DNA from: Burkholderiaceae bacterium
GTDB lineage: Bacteria; Pseudomonadota; Gammaproteobacteria; Burkholderiales; Burkholderiaceae_C
Length of the DNA: 64,000 nt
Direction: 5' to 3'
NCBI GenBank assembly: GCA_023954035.1
Contig: JAMLIT010000006.1
Coordinates: 27,924 to 91,923, forward strand
Position numbers and translations under genes: made by a program. Below are positions 17,339 to 27,047 of this stretch, one piece after another. Every line of letters begins with the position of its first letter. Position 1 is the stretch's first letter. The notes beneath the pieces were generated by a model. The model searched no databases and was not told the DNA's origin. It worked only from the letters and a program-made list of their open reading frames with translations.

Positions 17339-20065
17339 TCAGCTGCGCATCAGGGCCTTAAGGGCCGTCTGCAGACGGCGTGCTGCTGCCGGCTCGCTTG
17401 GCAGGGACAGTAACCGCGCCACGTCTTGCGCCCAGGTTTGCGCTGGCGCGGCTTCGTTGCGGCGTGTCAGCAACTGCAACTGCATCAGGCGGCGCTCGGG
17501 GAGCTGCGCAGCCGGTGTGGGTACCTCGGCGGCAATCTCCAGCCGCAGCAACAAATCGGCGCTCGACACCTTGCCATCGGCCTGCGGCGGTACGGCGAGC
17601 GCCTGCGCCCAGGCATTGCGAACGGCGCCCGATACGCTACGCCCGAAATCCTGCGCCGCCGGCAGCAAGTTCGCATCGCGCTGTTCCCATGCCGCAAGAA
17701 GCTGCATGAGCGCTTCGCCGTGGGCTTGTGCCGCCAGTTTTCGCAGGGCCGCCTGGGCATGTTCTAGCGCCTCGCGCTGGGCGCGAAAGGCCGCGTCGCC
17801 CAGCCTGGGGCCACGGTCTGCAAAAGCCGTTCGATCACCCAACCGCCCCGAACCTGAAGCGTCCCGGCCGCCGTCGCGTGCAAAACGGCCGTCGCGCCGC
17901 TCGCCGGGGCGTGCGCCTCGACTGGGCGCCGAGGGCAGGTCTTTTTTCATTCCTGGACGATCGTCGCCCCGCACGGCGACGACCCGGCGCGCCGGCGCAG
18001 GCGGCGTCGACGGCTTGGCCGATTGAGCCTCGTCGTCCGCGGCGGCCTGCGGCGATGCAGGCGTTTGCGCGCTGGGCTCGGAAAGGCCCGGCGTCTGGGC
18101 ATCAGATCGCGTAGACCCTGGCGCGGATTCTTGTGCCGCCTGTTGCCCAGAAGCCTGGCTGGCGGCGTGCGCAGCCTGACCGCGCAGCGCCGCATCCAGG
18201 GCCGCCATGGCAGCACGAATGCGCTGGGCATCCGCGCTGGCATTGGCCGACTCCAGTTCCTTGGCGGCCTCCAGCACCGCCTTGTCGTGGGCGCTGCCCT
18301 GACCCGCGCTACGCTCACGCTCAGCGCTCTTGCGCTGGAACGCTTCATCCAGCGGCTTGCGGAACGCGTCCCACAGCTTTTGCTCCTGGCGGCGCTCTAG
18401 CGGAACGGACTGGGCTTCGGCCTGCCAGCGTTGCTGCAAGGCTTTGACCGCATCGACGCGCAGCGTGGGCGCCGCGCAAAGTGCCAGCGCCTCCTCAATC
18501 ATGGCATGGCGCCTTTCCAGACTTGCCGCCTGAGCGCCCTCGAGCCCCGCTGCAGCGGCATCCATGGCGCGTTTCCACTGCGGCTGCAATTCCGCCAGCA
18601 GCTTCTCGCCCAGATGCCCCGCCTCGCGCCAGCGCACGCCAAACTGCTGAAGGCTGCGCAAAACGGACTTCCAGTCGGTGTTGTTCGCGTTCTGCTCGCC
18701 CCAGGCCTGCAGTTCGGCAATCAGGGCCAGGCGCTGCGCCTTGTGCTCGGCGGCGTCGGCCCGCACCTTGTCCAGCCAGACCTCCACCACCTTGTGGGCT
18801 TCGTTGCAGGCTTCGTCGAACTTTTTCCACAGGCCGTGGTTGGGCGCACCGCCCTGGTCCGCCTGCTTCCACTGCTCGCGCAACTGGCGCAGGCTCTCCT
18901 GCATCTTGCGCCCGCCGAGCGCCTGGCCCTCGGGACGATGCAACAGGGCCTGCGCTTTGGCGACCAGGTCTTCGCGGACCTGATCTGCGCTCCAGCGCTG
19001 CCAACCCTCGAGCTCGCCCGCTGCGACCAGGGCCGCCTGCACGCGTTGCTCCAGCGCCGCGTCGATGTGCCGGCCGTGCTGCTTGAGCACGGCGCGCAAG
19101 CTGCTTGCCGCACCGGCACTGGCTTTGCCATGGCCCTGGGCGGTTTCTTCCTCCAACTTGTTCAGTGCGTCCGTGACCCGGGCGGCTGACTGCGCAGCCT
19201 GCTCCGGGTCTGGCCGGGGTTTGCCTGGCCGTGGCTGGGGTGGAGCGGCAGCCGGCACCTCACCGCGCGCCGCGCGCAATTCCTCAGACCACATGGGAAC
19301 TGCCGGCAGGGGAGCCTGGACGTCGGCAGCTGCGGCCGACGCTTGGCCGATAGCGGCCCCAAACGCCTCCCAGACCACCAGCAACTGGGTCTTGGAGCCT
19401 TCCAGCAGCGGCGGGAAGCGCGCTTCGACGCTCGGCCAGCTGGCGTCGTTGGTCAGCGCCTGGGCTTGATCCTGCCAGTGCGCCACGTCGGTGGCCAGCG
19501 CCTCCTGCGCAGCGAGCGCATCCTTCCAGGGTTTGGTAGACAGTACCTCGATGCGCTGCGCCAACAGCACCGCCGCCTCACGTTGCACCTGCACGCGGTG
19601 CTGCAGGTCTTCGATCACCTTGACGCGCTCGGCAAGCTGCACCTTGAGGGCGGCCAGAGGCTCGCGAGACAGCGGCGCACCTGCCTTGGCGGCATCGCGC
19701 TGCCAAGCCATGGCGTCGGCAATGTTCAGTTTCGGCGCTGCCAGCAAGCTCTGGGCCTTGTCGGCCCACTCGGCGGCAATGGCTTCCTGGTTCTTAGCGC
19801 GCCGCATCTCGTCCAACCGCTCCCGGACTGCACGGGCCGCTCCCTTGTCTCGGCCACTGAGTTCCTTGAACACGTCCTGCAACTGGGCCGCAGCCGGCTG
19901 TGTGGCAAGCCAATCGCGGATGCGGGCAGCACGCTCGCCAGAAGTTGCCGCTGAAAAGGCGCCGCCGGTGAGGGCGTCCAGGGGATGCGCGGGCGCTGCT
20001 GAAGGCGGCGGCGTCGGCAAGTCGGGAGCATCGGACATCTTGTTGCGCAAAGAGAAAGGAAACAT
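17339..20065 (-). CDS. DUF349 domain-containing protein
   Basis: A long cytoplasmic, mostly helical protein (908 residues from the MFPFSLRNKM start) with several copies of the DUF349 repeat; the W-K...W..FR.P.D-type units are seen as LWKKFDEACNEAHK, LWDAFRKPLDEAFQRK and related segments. The stretch at about 620-760 is a low-complexity linker rich in Ala, Pro, Ser and Arg. A second start nine codons in (MSDAPDLPT) is possible; neither has a clear ribosome-binding site. DUF349 proteins have no settled biochemical role, so no function is assigned. Confidence 0.8.
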   Translation of the reverse strand: MFPFSLRNKMSDAPDLPTPPPSAAPAHPLDALTGGAFSAATSGERAARIRDWLATQPAAAQLQDVFKELSGRDKGAARAVRERLDEMRRAKNQEAIAAEWADKAQSLLAAPKLNIADAMAWQRDAAKAGAPLSREPLAALKVQLAERVKVIEDLQHRVQVQREAAVLLAQRIEVLSTKPWKDALAAQEALATDVAHWQDQAQALTNDASWPSVEARFPPLLEGSKTQLLVVWEAFGAAIGQASAAAADVQAPLPAVPMWSEELRAARGEVPAAAPPQPRPGKPRPDPEQAAQSAARVTDALNKLEEETAQGHGKASAGAASSLRAVLKQHGRHIDAALEQRVQAALVAAGELEGWQRWSADQVREDLVAKAQALLHRPEGQALGGRKMQESLRQLREQWKQADQGGAPNHGLWKKFDEACNEAHKVVEVWLDKVRADAAEHKAQRLALIAELQAWGEQNANNTDWKSVLRSLQQFGVRWREAGHLGEKLLAELQPQWKRAMDAAAAGLEGAQAASLERRHAMIEEALALCAAPTLRVDAVKALQQRWQAEAQSVPLERRQEQKLWDAFRKPLDEAFQRKSAERERSAGQGSAHDKAVLEAAKELESANASADAQRIRAAMAALDAALRGQAAHAASQASGQQAAQESAPGSTRSDAQTPGLSEPSAQTPASPQAAADDEAQSAKPSTPPAPARRVVAVRGDDRPGMKKDLPSAPSRGARPGERRDGRFARDGGRDASGSGRLGDRTAFADRGPRLGDAAFRAQREALEHAQAALRKLAAQAHGEALMQLLAAWEQRDANLLPAAQDFGRSVSGAVRNAWAQALAVPPQADGKVSSADLLLRLEIAAEVPTPAAQLPERRLMQLQLLTRRNEAAPAQTWAQDVARLLSLPSEPAAARRLQTALKALMRS

Positions 20066-20528
20066 GGAGGATGGGGCGACGGCAGGAAGGTACCGGCGCG
20101 CAGCAAAGAGCAATGGAAGAAACCGCGCCCCGGGGCGAGCGCTGGCCTATTTTCACAGGGTTTTGTACACGCCCCCTAAATCCTTGTCATCAGGAGACCG
20201 CCGCAAGCACCGCCGCTAGGCCCAGCGCGGGCCAGCAGACCGGTTGTTGGGAGTCGACGCGCACAGAAAAGGGGTTATATACAGTTTTTTTAAAACTATT
20301 AAATAGAACAAATAATTTTAATAGTGTTGACTAGGTATTTAATAGGCCCCTAGAATCCGCCAGCTTGGCAAAAAGCTAAGTATTAACCCCAGTTCCGCTG
20401 CCGAAATCGGCTAAGTCAATGCGGCCCTGCGCCAAGCGCCAGGCACGAATTGATGGCGTACCAATCAGGTGAAGGTCGACACACCGGTCCGAAGGGTCTG
20501 GTTGGCGCCTTGCCTCCGAAAGGAAGCT
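20066..20528. other. noncoding AT-rich divergent region between the DUF349 gene and the transglycosylase gene
   Basis: About 460 bases without a convincing gene. Bases 20270-20345 are strikingly AT-rich for this genome (runs such as TTTTTTTAAAACTATTAAATAG). One good sigma70-type promoter for the rightward gene lies at its edge. The rest gives a leader of about 170 bases in which I recognise no known motif. Confidence 0.6.
20327..20356 (+). promoter_or_regulatory. predicted sigma70 promoter of the transglycosylase gene
   Basis: TTGACT (-35), 18 bases, TAGAAT (-10), next to an AT-rich tract that could act as an UP-type element. It points at the lytic transglycosylase gene, whose start is about 170 bases downstream. 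Confidence 0.6.
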
Positions 20529-21380
20529 ATGACAGCGACAGGTTCATTGGTCTGCAGCCTACGTTCAGCGCTGCGTGCCTTGGTCAACGGCATCTTCAAA
20601 TTGACACACAACAGCTTTGCCCTCCTGGGCCTGGCTGTGGCGTGCACGCTGATCACCCTGGGCGCGCGGCCCGACTTGCGCGAACAGGGCGAGCTGCACT
20701 TGCGCAGTTGGTTGCAGGCGCGCCAAGGTGTGGAAGCTGAAGCCGAGAACGAATTGGACGAACCCAGCGAGCGCGCGTTGGCGGCCGACCCAGGTGGTCT
20801 TCCCAAGGAGCAGGCCCGGGTGGCCTTCTGGCTGAGCAAGAAGTACCGTGTGGCGCCCGAGCCGCTGAGCGTGCTGGTGGGCGAAGCCTACGAACTTGGA
20901 AGCCGGACCAAGTTGGACCCCACCTTGATACTGGCCATTGTGGCCATCGAATCGCGCTTCAACCCCTTTGCCCAGAGCCCCGTGGGCGCCCAGGGACTGA
21001 TGCAGGTGATGACGCGCGTGCACACCGACAAATACGAGGCTGTGGGCGGACAGTTGGCAGCCTTTGATCCGGTGACCAATCTGCGGGTGGGAGTCCAGGT
21101 GTTGCAGGAATGCATTCGCCGCGCCGGCTCGCTCGAAGGCGGGCTGCGCTACTACGTGGGCGCCGCCAACCTGGAAGACGACGGCGGCTATGCGGCAAAG
21201 GTACTGGCCGAACATTTTCGCCTGCGCCAGGTGGCGGTCGGGCGCGGCGCGCGCGCGGCCGCGCCTGCGCCCGGAACGTTGACCACCAAAGCCGACGCGC
21301 CCCCCGCCGCAGCCCAGGCGCCGGCCGTTCCCGCGGTCGCCCCCCCTTCGGAGAAGGTGGCGCTACTTTCGGCCTCTTGA
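20529..21380 (+). CDS. lytic transglycosylase, SLT domain
   Basis: A membrane-anchored or exported peptidoglycan lyase of 283 residues. I use the ATG preceded by AAGGAAG (MTATGSLVCSLRSALRAL). A hydrophobic segment (about 25-47, FALLGLAVACTLITLGA) follows. The SLT domain (about 110-235) carries the catalytic glutamate in ILAIVAIESRFNPFA, then SPVGAQGLMQVMTRVH and LRYYVGAANLED. The tail is Ala/Pro-rich. The neighbours suggest no specific partner. Confidence 0.88.
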   Translation: MTATGSLVCSLRSALRALVNGIFKLTHNSFALLGLAVACTLITLGARPDLREQGELHLRSWLQARQGVEAEAENELDEPSERALAADPGGLPKEQARVAFWLSKKYRVAPEPLSVLVGEAYELGSRTKLDPTLILAIVAIESRFNPFAQSPVGAQGLMQVMTRVHTDKYEAVGGQLAAFDPVTNLRVGVQVLQECIRRAGSLEGGLRYYVGAANLEDDGGYAAKVLAEHFRLRQVAVGRGARAAAPAPGTLTTKADAPPAAAQAPAVPAVAPPSEKVALLSAS

Positions 21381-21436
21381 GGTATTCGTGCACCGCTCCC
21401 CTTCGGCCCGGCAACTGCGCTCAGTTACACTCACAG

Positions 21437-21580
21437 CCGTGCGCGACTGGCGATAGGCGCGGCCCGAAACGGGCTGCCGCTGACGTGGAAACCGACAAGG
21501 CTTTGCCCTTGTGAACCACCGGGAAGCGTGCCGCACCGGCTTCTGGCCTGCTGCGTTCCGCCGTTCGCCTGGGCAGCCCT
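21437..21580 (+). promoter_or_regulatory. ZTP riboswitch (pfl motif) upstream of glyA
   Basis: The leader contains the hallmark blocks of the ZTP/ZMP-sensing pfl RNA in order: GCGCGACTGGCG, a variable hairpin, AACCACCGGGAAGCG, and the 3' element CCGTTCGCCTGGGCA, in which CGCC can pair with GGCG of the first block as the pseudoknot. ZTP riboswitches are known to control one-carbon and purine genes, and glyA supplies 10-formyl-THF precursors. The 3' element ends about 35 bases before the glyA start, so control could act on translation or on early termination; no T-run is visible. Confidence 0.92.
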
Positions 21581-21612
21581 TGTTGCAAGGGACACAAGTT
21601 CACAGGACTGCC

Positions 21613-22860
21613 ATGTACCACCGAAATATTCTCGTAGAGCAAACCGATCCTGAGCTGTTCGCTGCCATTCAGTCAGAGAACCAGCGCCAGGAAGAGCACA
21701 TCGAACTGATCGCCAGCGAAAACTACGCGTCGCCTGCAGTGATGTGGGCCCAGGGCACGCAGTTGACCAACAAGTACGCCGAGGGGTACCCAGGCAAGCG
21801 CTATTACGGCGGCTGCGAGTTTGTCGATGTGGCCGAGCAACTGGCCCTTGAGCGCGTCAAGAAAATCTTTGGCGCAGAGGCGGCCAATGTGCAGCCGCAC
21901 TGCGGTGCATCGGCCAATGAAGCGGTGTTTCTCGCCTTTCTCAAGCCGGGTGACACCATCATGGGCATGAGCCTGGCCGAAGGCGGACACCTGACGCACG
22001 GCATGGCACTGAACATGTCGGGCAAGTGGTTCAACGTGATTTCCTATGGCCTCGACGCCAAGGAAGAAATTGACTACGACGCCATGGAGAAGAAGGCGCA
22101 CGAACACAAGCCCAAGCTCATCATTGCGGGCGCCTCGGCCTACAGCCTGCACATCGATTTCGCCCGCTTCGCCAAAGTGGCCAAGGACGTCGGCGCGATT
22201 TTCATGGTGGACATGGCGCACTACGCCGGCCTGATTGCGGCGGGCCTCTACCCCAACCCCGTGCCGCACGCCGACGTCGTCACCAGCACCACGCACAAGA
22301 GCCTGCGCGGGCCGCGCGGGGGCATCATTTTGATGAAGGCGGAACACGAAAAGGCGATCAACAGCGCCATTTTCCCTGGCTTGCAAGGCGGACCGCTGAT
22401 GCACGTGATTGCTGCCAAGGCGGTAGCGTTCCAGGAGGCGCTGCAACCGGCGTTCAAGCAGTACCAGCAGCAAGTGCTGACCAATGCCCGTGTGATGGCC
22501 GAGACGCTCACCGAGCGCGGTCTGCGCATCGTCAGTGGCGGGACGCAAAGCCATTTGATGCTGGTGGACCTGCGCGCCAAGGGCATTACCGGCAAGGAGG
22601 CCGAGGCCGTTCTGGGCCAGGCCCACATGACGATCAACAAGAACGCGATCCCGAACGACCCGGAAAAACCCATGGTGACCAGCGGCATCCGCGTGGGCAC
22701 GCCGGCGATGACCACGCGCGGCTTCAAGGACGAGGAAGCCCGTCTGACGGCCAACTTGCTGGCAGACGTGCTCGACAAGCCACGCGATGAGGCGCATATC
22801 GCCGCCGTTCGCGCCAAGGTCAACGCCCTGACGGCGCGGTTCCCGGTGTACCGCGACTGA
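21613..22860 (+). CDS. glyA: serine hydroxymethyltransferase
   Basis: GlyA converts serine and THF to glycine and methylene-THF. The chosen start ([19 protein letters not shown]) follows the riboswitch directly and gives 415 residues; an open extension upstream is riboswitch sequence. PLP-binding Lys229 lies in [14 protein letters not shown]; other landmarks are [28 protein letters not shown] and [13 protein letters not shown]. The nrdR gene that often follows glyA in Burkholderiales is not next to it here. Confidence 0.97.
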   Translation: MYHRNILVEQTDPELFAAIQSENQRQEEHIELIASENYASPAVMWAQGTQLTNKYAEGYPGKRYYGGCEFVDVAEQLALERVKKIFGAEAANVQPHCGASANEAVFLAFLKPGDTIMGMSLAEGGHLTHGMALNMSGKWFNVISYGLDAKEEIDYDAMEKKAHEHKPKLIIAGASAYSLHIDFARFAKVAKDVGAIFMVDMAHYAGLIAAGLYPNPVPHADVVTSTTHKSLRGPRGGIILMKAEHEKAINSAIFPGLQGGPLMHVIAAKAVAFQEALQPAFKQYQQQVLTNARVMAETLTERGLRIVSGGTQSHLMLVDLRAKGITGKEAEAVLGQAHMTINKNAIPNDPEKPMVTSGIRVGTPAMTTRGFKDEEARLTANLLADVLDKPRDEAHIAAVRAKVNALTARFPVYRD

Positions 22861-22960
22861 GCACAGCCTCAAGCGAGCAAAGGCATGGTCGGGCGACCCA
22901 GCCCGGCCGCAACCTGGCTGTCGTGCGCGGACGGCCAGGCCGATCTACTTGCATTTTTCG

Positions 22961-23008
22961 GCGTCCAGCGCTTTCACAGCAAGCGTTTAAAGCTATTATT
23001 ACAATAGC
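22961..23008 (-). repeat. 48-bp dispersed repeat, copy 2
   Basis: Reads GCTATTGTAATAATAGCT then 17 bases then AAGCGCTGGACGC on the minus strand. It lies between the convergent glyA and aroC genes, ending five bases before the aroC stop. Confidence 0.85.
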
Positions 23009-23012
23009 AAAT

Positions 23013-24110
23013 CTACTGCGCGGCGGCGGCAATCGGACCCACGCCGTGGCGCACATCGCCGCATTGGGCGCGGTGGCGCAGGGCATGGTCGATCAGCACC
23101 AGCGCCAGCAAAGCCTCGGCAATGGGCGCGGCGCGGATACCGACACAGGGATCGTGCCGGCCCCTGGTCGATACCTGCACGCTCTGGCCCGCCGTGTCGA
23201 TGGATTCGCGGGGACTGAGGATGGAACTGGTGGGCTTGATGGCGATCTGCGCCTCGATGTCCTGGCCACTGCTGATGCCGCCCAGAATGCCGCCCGCGTT
23301 GTTGCTGCGAAAACCGTCGGGGGAAAGCGAATCGCCGTGCACCGTGCCGCGCTGCGCGGCACTGGCAAAGCCGGCGCCAATTTCCACCCCCTTGACCGCG
23401 TTGAGACCCATCATCGCCCAGGCGATATCGGCGTCGAGCTTATCGTAGATCGGTTCGCCCCAGCCCACGGGCACGCCGGTAGCCTGAACGCGAATGCGCG
23501 CGCCGCACGAATCGCCCGCCTTGCGCAGGGCATCCATGTAATCCTCAAAGCGCTGGACGTCGGCCACGGGTGCAAAAAACGGGTTTTGTGCAACGTGATC
23601 CCAGGATTCAAATCCGATTTCGAGTTCGCCCAGTTGGCTCATGCAAGCGCGCACCTGGGTACCGAACTGCGCCGCCAGCCATTTCCGGGCCACCGCACCG
23701 GCCGCCACCGTGGGCGCGGTCAGCCGGGCCGACGAACGTCCGCCACCACGCGGGTCGCGCACGCCGTACTTGTGCCAGTAGGTGTAGTCGGCGTGGCCGG
23801 GGCGAAAGCGCTGGGCAATATCGCCATAGTCCTTGCTGCGCTGGTCGGTGTTGCGAATCAGCAAGGCAATCGGCGTGCCGGTGGTCACGCCTTCGTACAC
23901 GCCCGAGAGGATTTCCACGGCGTCGGGCTCGGCGCGCTGCGTGACGTGGCGGCTGGTGCCGGGCCGGCGTCTGTCCAGATCGGCCTGAATGTCGGCCTCG
24001 CACAAGGGCATGCCGGGCGGACAGCCGTCGATCACGCAGCCAATGGCCGGGCCGTGGGATTCACCGAAGTTGGTGACTGCGAAAAGGGTGCCGAAAGTAT
24101 TGCCGCTCAT
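23013..24110 (-). CDS. aroC: chorismate synthase
   Basis: AroC makes chorismate from EPSP using reduced FMN, the last common step to aromatic amino acids. The start giving [21 protein letters not shown] is the family N terminus. Signatures include [49 protein letters not shown] and [12 protein letters not shown]. The length is 365 residues. It is monocistronic as far as can be seen, with glyA convergent. Confidence 0.96.
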   Translation of the reverse strand: MSGNTFGTLFAVTNFGESHGPAIGCVIDGCPPGMPLCEADIQADLDRRRPGTSRHVTQRAEPDAVEILSGVYEGVTTGTPIALLIRNTDQRSKDYGDIAQRFRPGHADYTYWHKYGVRDPRGGGRSSARLTAPTVAAGAVARKWLAAQFGTQVRACMSQLGELEIGFESWDHVAQNPFFAPVADVQRFEDYMDALRKAGDSCGARIRVQATGVPVGWGEPIYDKLDADIAWAMMGLNAVKGVEIGAGFASAAQRGTVHGDSLSPDGFRSNNAGGILGGISSGQDIEAQIAIKPTSSILSPRESIDTAGQSVQVSTRGRHDPCVGIRAAPIAEALLALVLIDHALRHRAQCGDVRHGVGPIAAAAQ

Positions 24111-24208
24111 GGGCGGCAATTATCGGGGCAGTAGGAGCCCGCCGCAGGGACGGGGCAGAGCAATCCAGCGCCACCATCCAATCGGCTGCGGCTGCGGGTC
24201 TTGGGAGC

Positions 24209-24676
24209 TTAAAGCAGCTTTTCTTCCGGATCGCCGGCTTCGCCTTCTGGCCAGTCGCGGATGTAGGCCTTGAGCATCTTGTTCTCGAAATTCTGGCTGT
24301 CCACCACAGCTTTGGCCACGTCGTAGAAGCTGATCACGCCCATCAGCATGCGGTTGTCCATGACGGGCATGTAGCGCGCGTGGCGATCGAGCATCATGCG
24401 CCGCACTTCGTCCATGTCGGTGCCGTTGGTGCAGGTCAGCGGGTGGTCGTCCATGGCCGTGCGCACGAGCATGGTGCCCACATTGCCGCCGTTTCGCACA
24501 AGGGCCTGAATGACTTCGCGGAAGGTGAGCATGCCCACCAGATCGCCATGCTCCATGACCACCAGCGAGCCAATGTCCTTCTCCGACATCACACGCACAG
24601 CATCGGCAAGGGGTTCGGCGGGATGGGCGGTATAGAGCGTATTGCCCTTCACCCGCAGGATATCGCTGACTTTCAT
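24209..24676 (-). CDS. CBS-domain protein
   Basis: A 155-residue protein built of two CBS motifs (about residues 8-60 and 75-130; DIGSLVVMEHGDLVGMLTFREV and ARYMPVMDNRMLMGVISFYDV). CBS pairs bind adenosyl ligands and act as regulatory modules. The start (MKVSDILRVKGN) has GGAG upstream at good spacing; open codons before it run into the divergent metY promoter region. No partner domain is attached, so its target is unknown. Confidence 0.85.
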   Translation of the reverse strand: MKVSDILRVKGNTLYTAHPAEPLADAVRVMSEKDIGSLVVMEHGDLVGMLTFREVIQALVRNGGNVGTMLVRTAMDDHPLTCTNGTDMDEVRRMMLDRHARYMPVMDNRMLMGVISFYDVAKAVVDSQNFENKMLKAYIRDWPEGEAGDPEEKLL

Positions 24677-24765
24677 GGCGTGCTCCGTACTGTTTGCAGC
24701 AAGTGTCGCTTGCTGGCGCCTCTGCAAATATAGCCCACAATGCCACCATCGCTTTGGAGAAAAAC

Positions 24766-26067
24766 ATGTCCGGTTACGCCGATCCCGGCTTCGACACGCT
24801 GGCCCTGCATGCCGGCGCCACCCCCGACCCCGCCACAGGTGCGCGGGCCGTGCCAATTCATCTCACGACATCGTTCGTCTTCGAATCCAGCGACCATGCG
24901 GCCTCGCTCTTCAACATGGAGCGCGGCGGACATGTGTATTCGCGCATCAGCAATCCCACCACCGCAGTGTTTGAGCAGCGCATGGCAGCGCTGGAAGGCG
25001 GCGTTGGCGCTGTTGCCACGGCCAGTGGCCAGGCGGCGCTGCATCTGACCATTGCCACGCTGATGGGCGCAGGCTCACACATCGTGGCCAGCAGCGCGCT
25101 GTACGGTGGATCGCAAAATCTCCTGCACTACACGCTGCGCCGCTTTGGCATTGAAACCAGTTTCGTACCCACAGGCGACCTTGGCGCGTGGCGCGCAGCG
25201 ATCCGACCCAACACGCGTTTGCTGTTTGGCGAAACTGTGGGCAACCCTGGTCTGGATGTGCTTGATATCCCCAGCGTGAGTGCCATTGCGCACGAGGCGG
25301 GGGTGCCTTTGCTGGTCGATTCCACCTTCACCACGCCCTGGCTGATGAAGCCCTTCGAGCACGGTGCAGACATCGTGTACCACTCCGCCACCAAATTCCT
25401 CAGTGGACACGGTACGGTGATTGGCGGCGTGCTGGTCGACGGCGGCAGTTTCGACTGGGAAGCATCAGGCCGCTACCCTGAGCTGACTGAGCCCTACGAT
25501 GGCTTTCATGGCATGGTGTTTGCCGAAGAAAGCTCCGTAGGCGCCTTTCTGCTGCGCGCTCGCCGCGAAGGCCTGCGCGACTTTGGCGCCTGCATGAGCC
25601 CGCACACGGCATGGCTCATTCTGCAGGGCATAGAAACCCTGCCGCTGCGCATGCAGCAGCACATGCGCAACACCGAGCGCGTGGTGGAGTTTCTCGCAAA
25701 CCAGGATTTTGTCGCGCGCGTCGGTCACCCCATGCTGGAGACGCATCCCAGCCACCAGCTGGCCAAGCGGCTTCTACCGCGCGGCGCAGGCTCGGTGTTC
25801 AGCTTTGACCTCAAAGGAACGCGCGAGCAGGGCAAGAAGTTCATTGAAACCTTGAAGATATTCAGCCACCTGGCCAACGTGGGCGACTGCCGAAGTCTGG
25901 TCATCCACCCGGCCAGCACCACGCACTTTCGCTTGAGCGATGAGGCGCTGGCCTTGGCCGGCATCACACAGGGAACGATTCGCTTGTCGATTGGCCTTGA
26001 GGACGCGGACGACCTGATTGACGATCTCAAACGCGCGCTCAAGGCGGCGGAAAAGTTGGGGGGCTGA
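24766..26067 (+). CDS. metY: O-acetylhomoserine/O-succinylhomoserine sulfhydrylase
   Basis: A PLP enzyme of the Cys/Met metabolism family that makes homocysteine directly from an acyl-homoserine and sulfide. The 433-residue length and the long insert around SFDWEASGRYPELTEPYDGFHG fit MetY rather than the shorter MetZ. PLP lysine 210 lies in YHSATKFLSGHG; SRISNPTTAVFEQRMAALEGG is the usual N-terminal signature. The ATG is preceded by TTGGAGA. It is followed after two bases by a hydrolase gene. Confidence 0.9.
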   Translation: MSGYADPGFDTLALHAGATPDPATGARAVPIHLTTSFVFESSDHAASLFNMERGGHVYSRISNPTTAVFEQRMAALEGGVGAVATASGQAALHLTIATLMGAGSHIVASSALYGGSQNLLHYTLRRFGIETSFVPTGDLGAWRAAIRPNTRLLFGETVGNPGLDVLDIPSVSAIAHEAGVPLLVDSTFTTPWLMKPFEHGADIVYHSATKFLSGHGTVIGGVLVDGGSFDWEASGRYPELTEPYDGFHGMVFAEESSVGAFLLRARREGLRDFGACMSPHTAWLILQGIETLPLRMQQHMRNTERVVEFLANQDFVARVGHPMLETHPSHQLAKRLLPRGAGSVFSFDLKGTREQGKKFIETLKIFSHLANVGDCRSLVIHPASTTHFRLSDEALALAGITQGTIRLSIGLEDADDLIDDLKRALKAAEKLGG

Positions 26068-26069
26068 AG

Positions 26070-26888
26070 ATGGAACTGCTGGTGAACGGACAGCGAACCT
26101 ACTGCTATACGGGCGGTCAGGTCTTCAATCCCGCAAAACCCACCGTGGCGATGATCCACGGCGTACTCAATGACCACAGTGTCTGGGCCATGCAAAGCCG
26201 CTGGTTCGCCCACCACGGCTGGAACGTGCTGGCCGTCGACCTGCCGGGGCACTGCCGCAGCGCGGGGGCTGCGCCACAAAGCGTGGAAGAAGCAGCGGAG
26301 TTCGTCATCGCGCTGCTCGATGCCCTGGGCATCCAGCGCGCTGCGCTGGTGGGCCACAGTTGGGGATCTCTGATCGCGCTGGAAGCGGCGGCCAGGCTGG
26401 GCGAGCGAGCCACGCATTTGGCGCTGGTCGGTACGGCCTGGCCGATGAAGGTCTCACCTGCGCTGCTGGAGGCGGCGCTGAACGCCCCTGAAAAAGCCTT
26501 GCGCATGGTCAACGTGTTCTCGCGCAGCACGCTCTGCGCGCCTCCATCGGCCCTGGGGCCAGGGACCTGGGTGTTTGGCGCGTACATGGCGCTTGGTCGG
26601 CGGGTTCTGCGCAGCAATGCCGAAGTCAACCTGTTTTATCGGGGGTTCGTGGCTTGTGACCGCTACGCCGGTGGGGAAGCGGCCATTGCAAGCATTGCCT
26701 GCCCCGTCTTGTTTGCGTTGGGTTCGCAGGATCAGATGACTTCCCCCAAGGCTGCCCACGCCCTGGTGGGCGCCGCCCGGGCGGCGGGCAAGGCCGTTGC
26801 CGTCACCATGCTTCCCGTGGGCCACAACCAGATGACCGAAGCACCTGAGGAGACGCTCCGCGCCTTGCGTCATTTTTTGTCCGCATGA
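26070..26888 (+). CDS. alpha/beta-fold hydrolase
   Basis: A 272-residue alpha/beta hydrolase. The oxyanion region MIHGVLNDHSVW, the nucleophile elbow VGHSWGSLIA (Ser about residue 95), an acid near ALGSQDQMTS and His in PVGHNQMTEAP are all visible, so a complete triad is likely. Near-zero spacing to metY suggests co-transcription. Some methionine loci carry an acyl-homoserine-forming MetX of this fold, but this protein lacks the length and motifs of MetX, so the substrate is left open. Confidence 0.82.
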   Translation: MELLVNGQRTYCYTGGQVFNPAKPTVAMIHGVLNDHSVWAMQSRWFAHHGWNVLAVDLPGHCRSAGAAPQSVEEAAEFVIALLDALGIQRAALVGHSWGSLIALEAAARLGERATHLALVGTAWPMKVSPALLEAALNAPEKALRMVNVFSRSTLCAPPSALGPGTWVFGAYMALGRRVLRSNAEVNLFYRGFVACDRYAGGEAAIASIACPVLFALGSQDQMTSPKAAHALVGAARAAGKAVAVTMLPVGHNQMTEAPEETLRALRHFLSA

Positions 26889-26931
26889 GCTCGGGCAAAA
26901 GTCCGCGCAAGCACGATCAAGAGTCTAAATA

Positions 26932-26979
26932 GGCTCTATCGCCTACTCTATCTGCGTCGAATGCTACATTAACTATAGC
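26932..26979 (-). repeat. 48-bp dispersed repeat, copy 3
   Basis: Minus strand GCTATAGTTAATGTAGCA, 17 bases, then AGGCGATAGAGCC. This is the most diverged intergenic copy, but its spacing is exact. It lies between the convergent hydrolase and FimV-like genes. Confidence 0.65.
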
Positions 26980-27047
26980 AAAGTCGCTTCCATGATCTGC
27001 CGAGTAGAGATGCAGAATGCAGACCGTACGCTCGCGGCCGGTGCGGC

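Noticed and set aside
22923-24134. Plus-strand open frame of 403 codons opposite aroC
   Set aside because: aroC on the minus strand is unmistakable; the plus frame is a codon-bias shadow.
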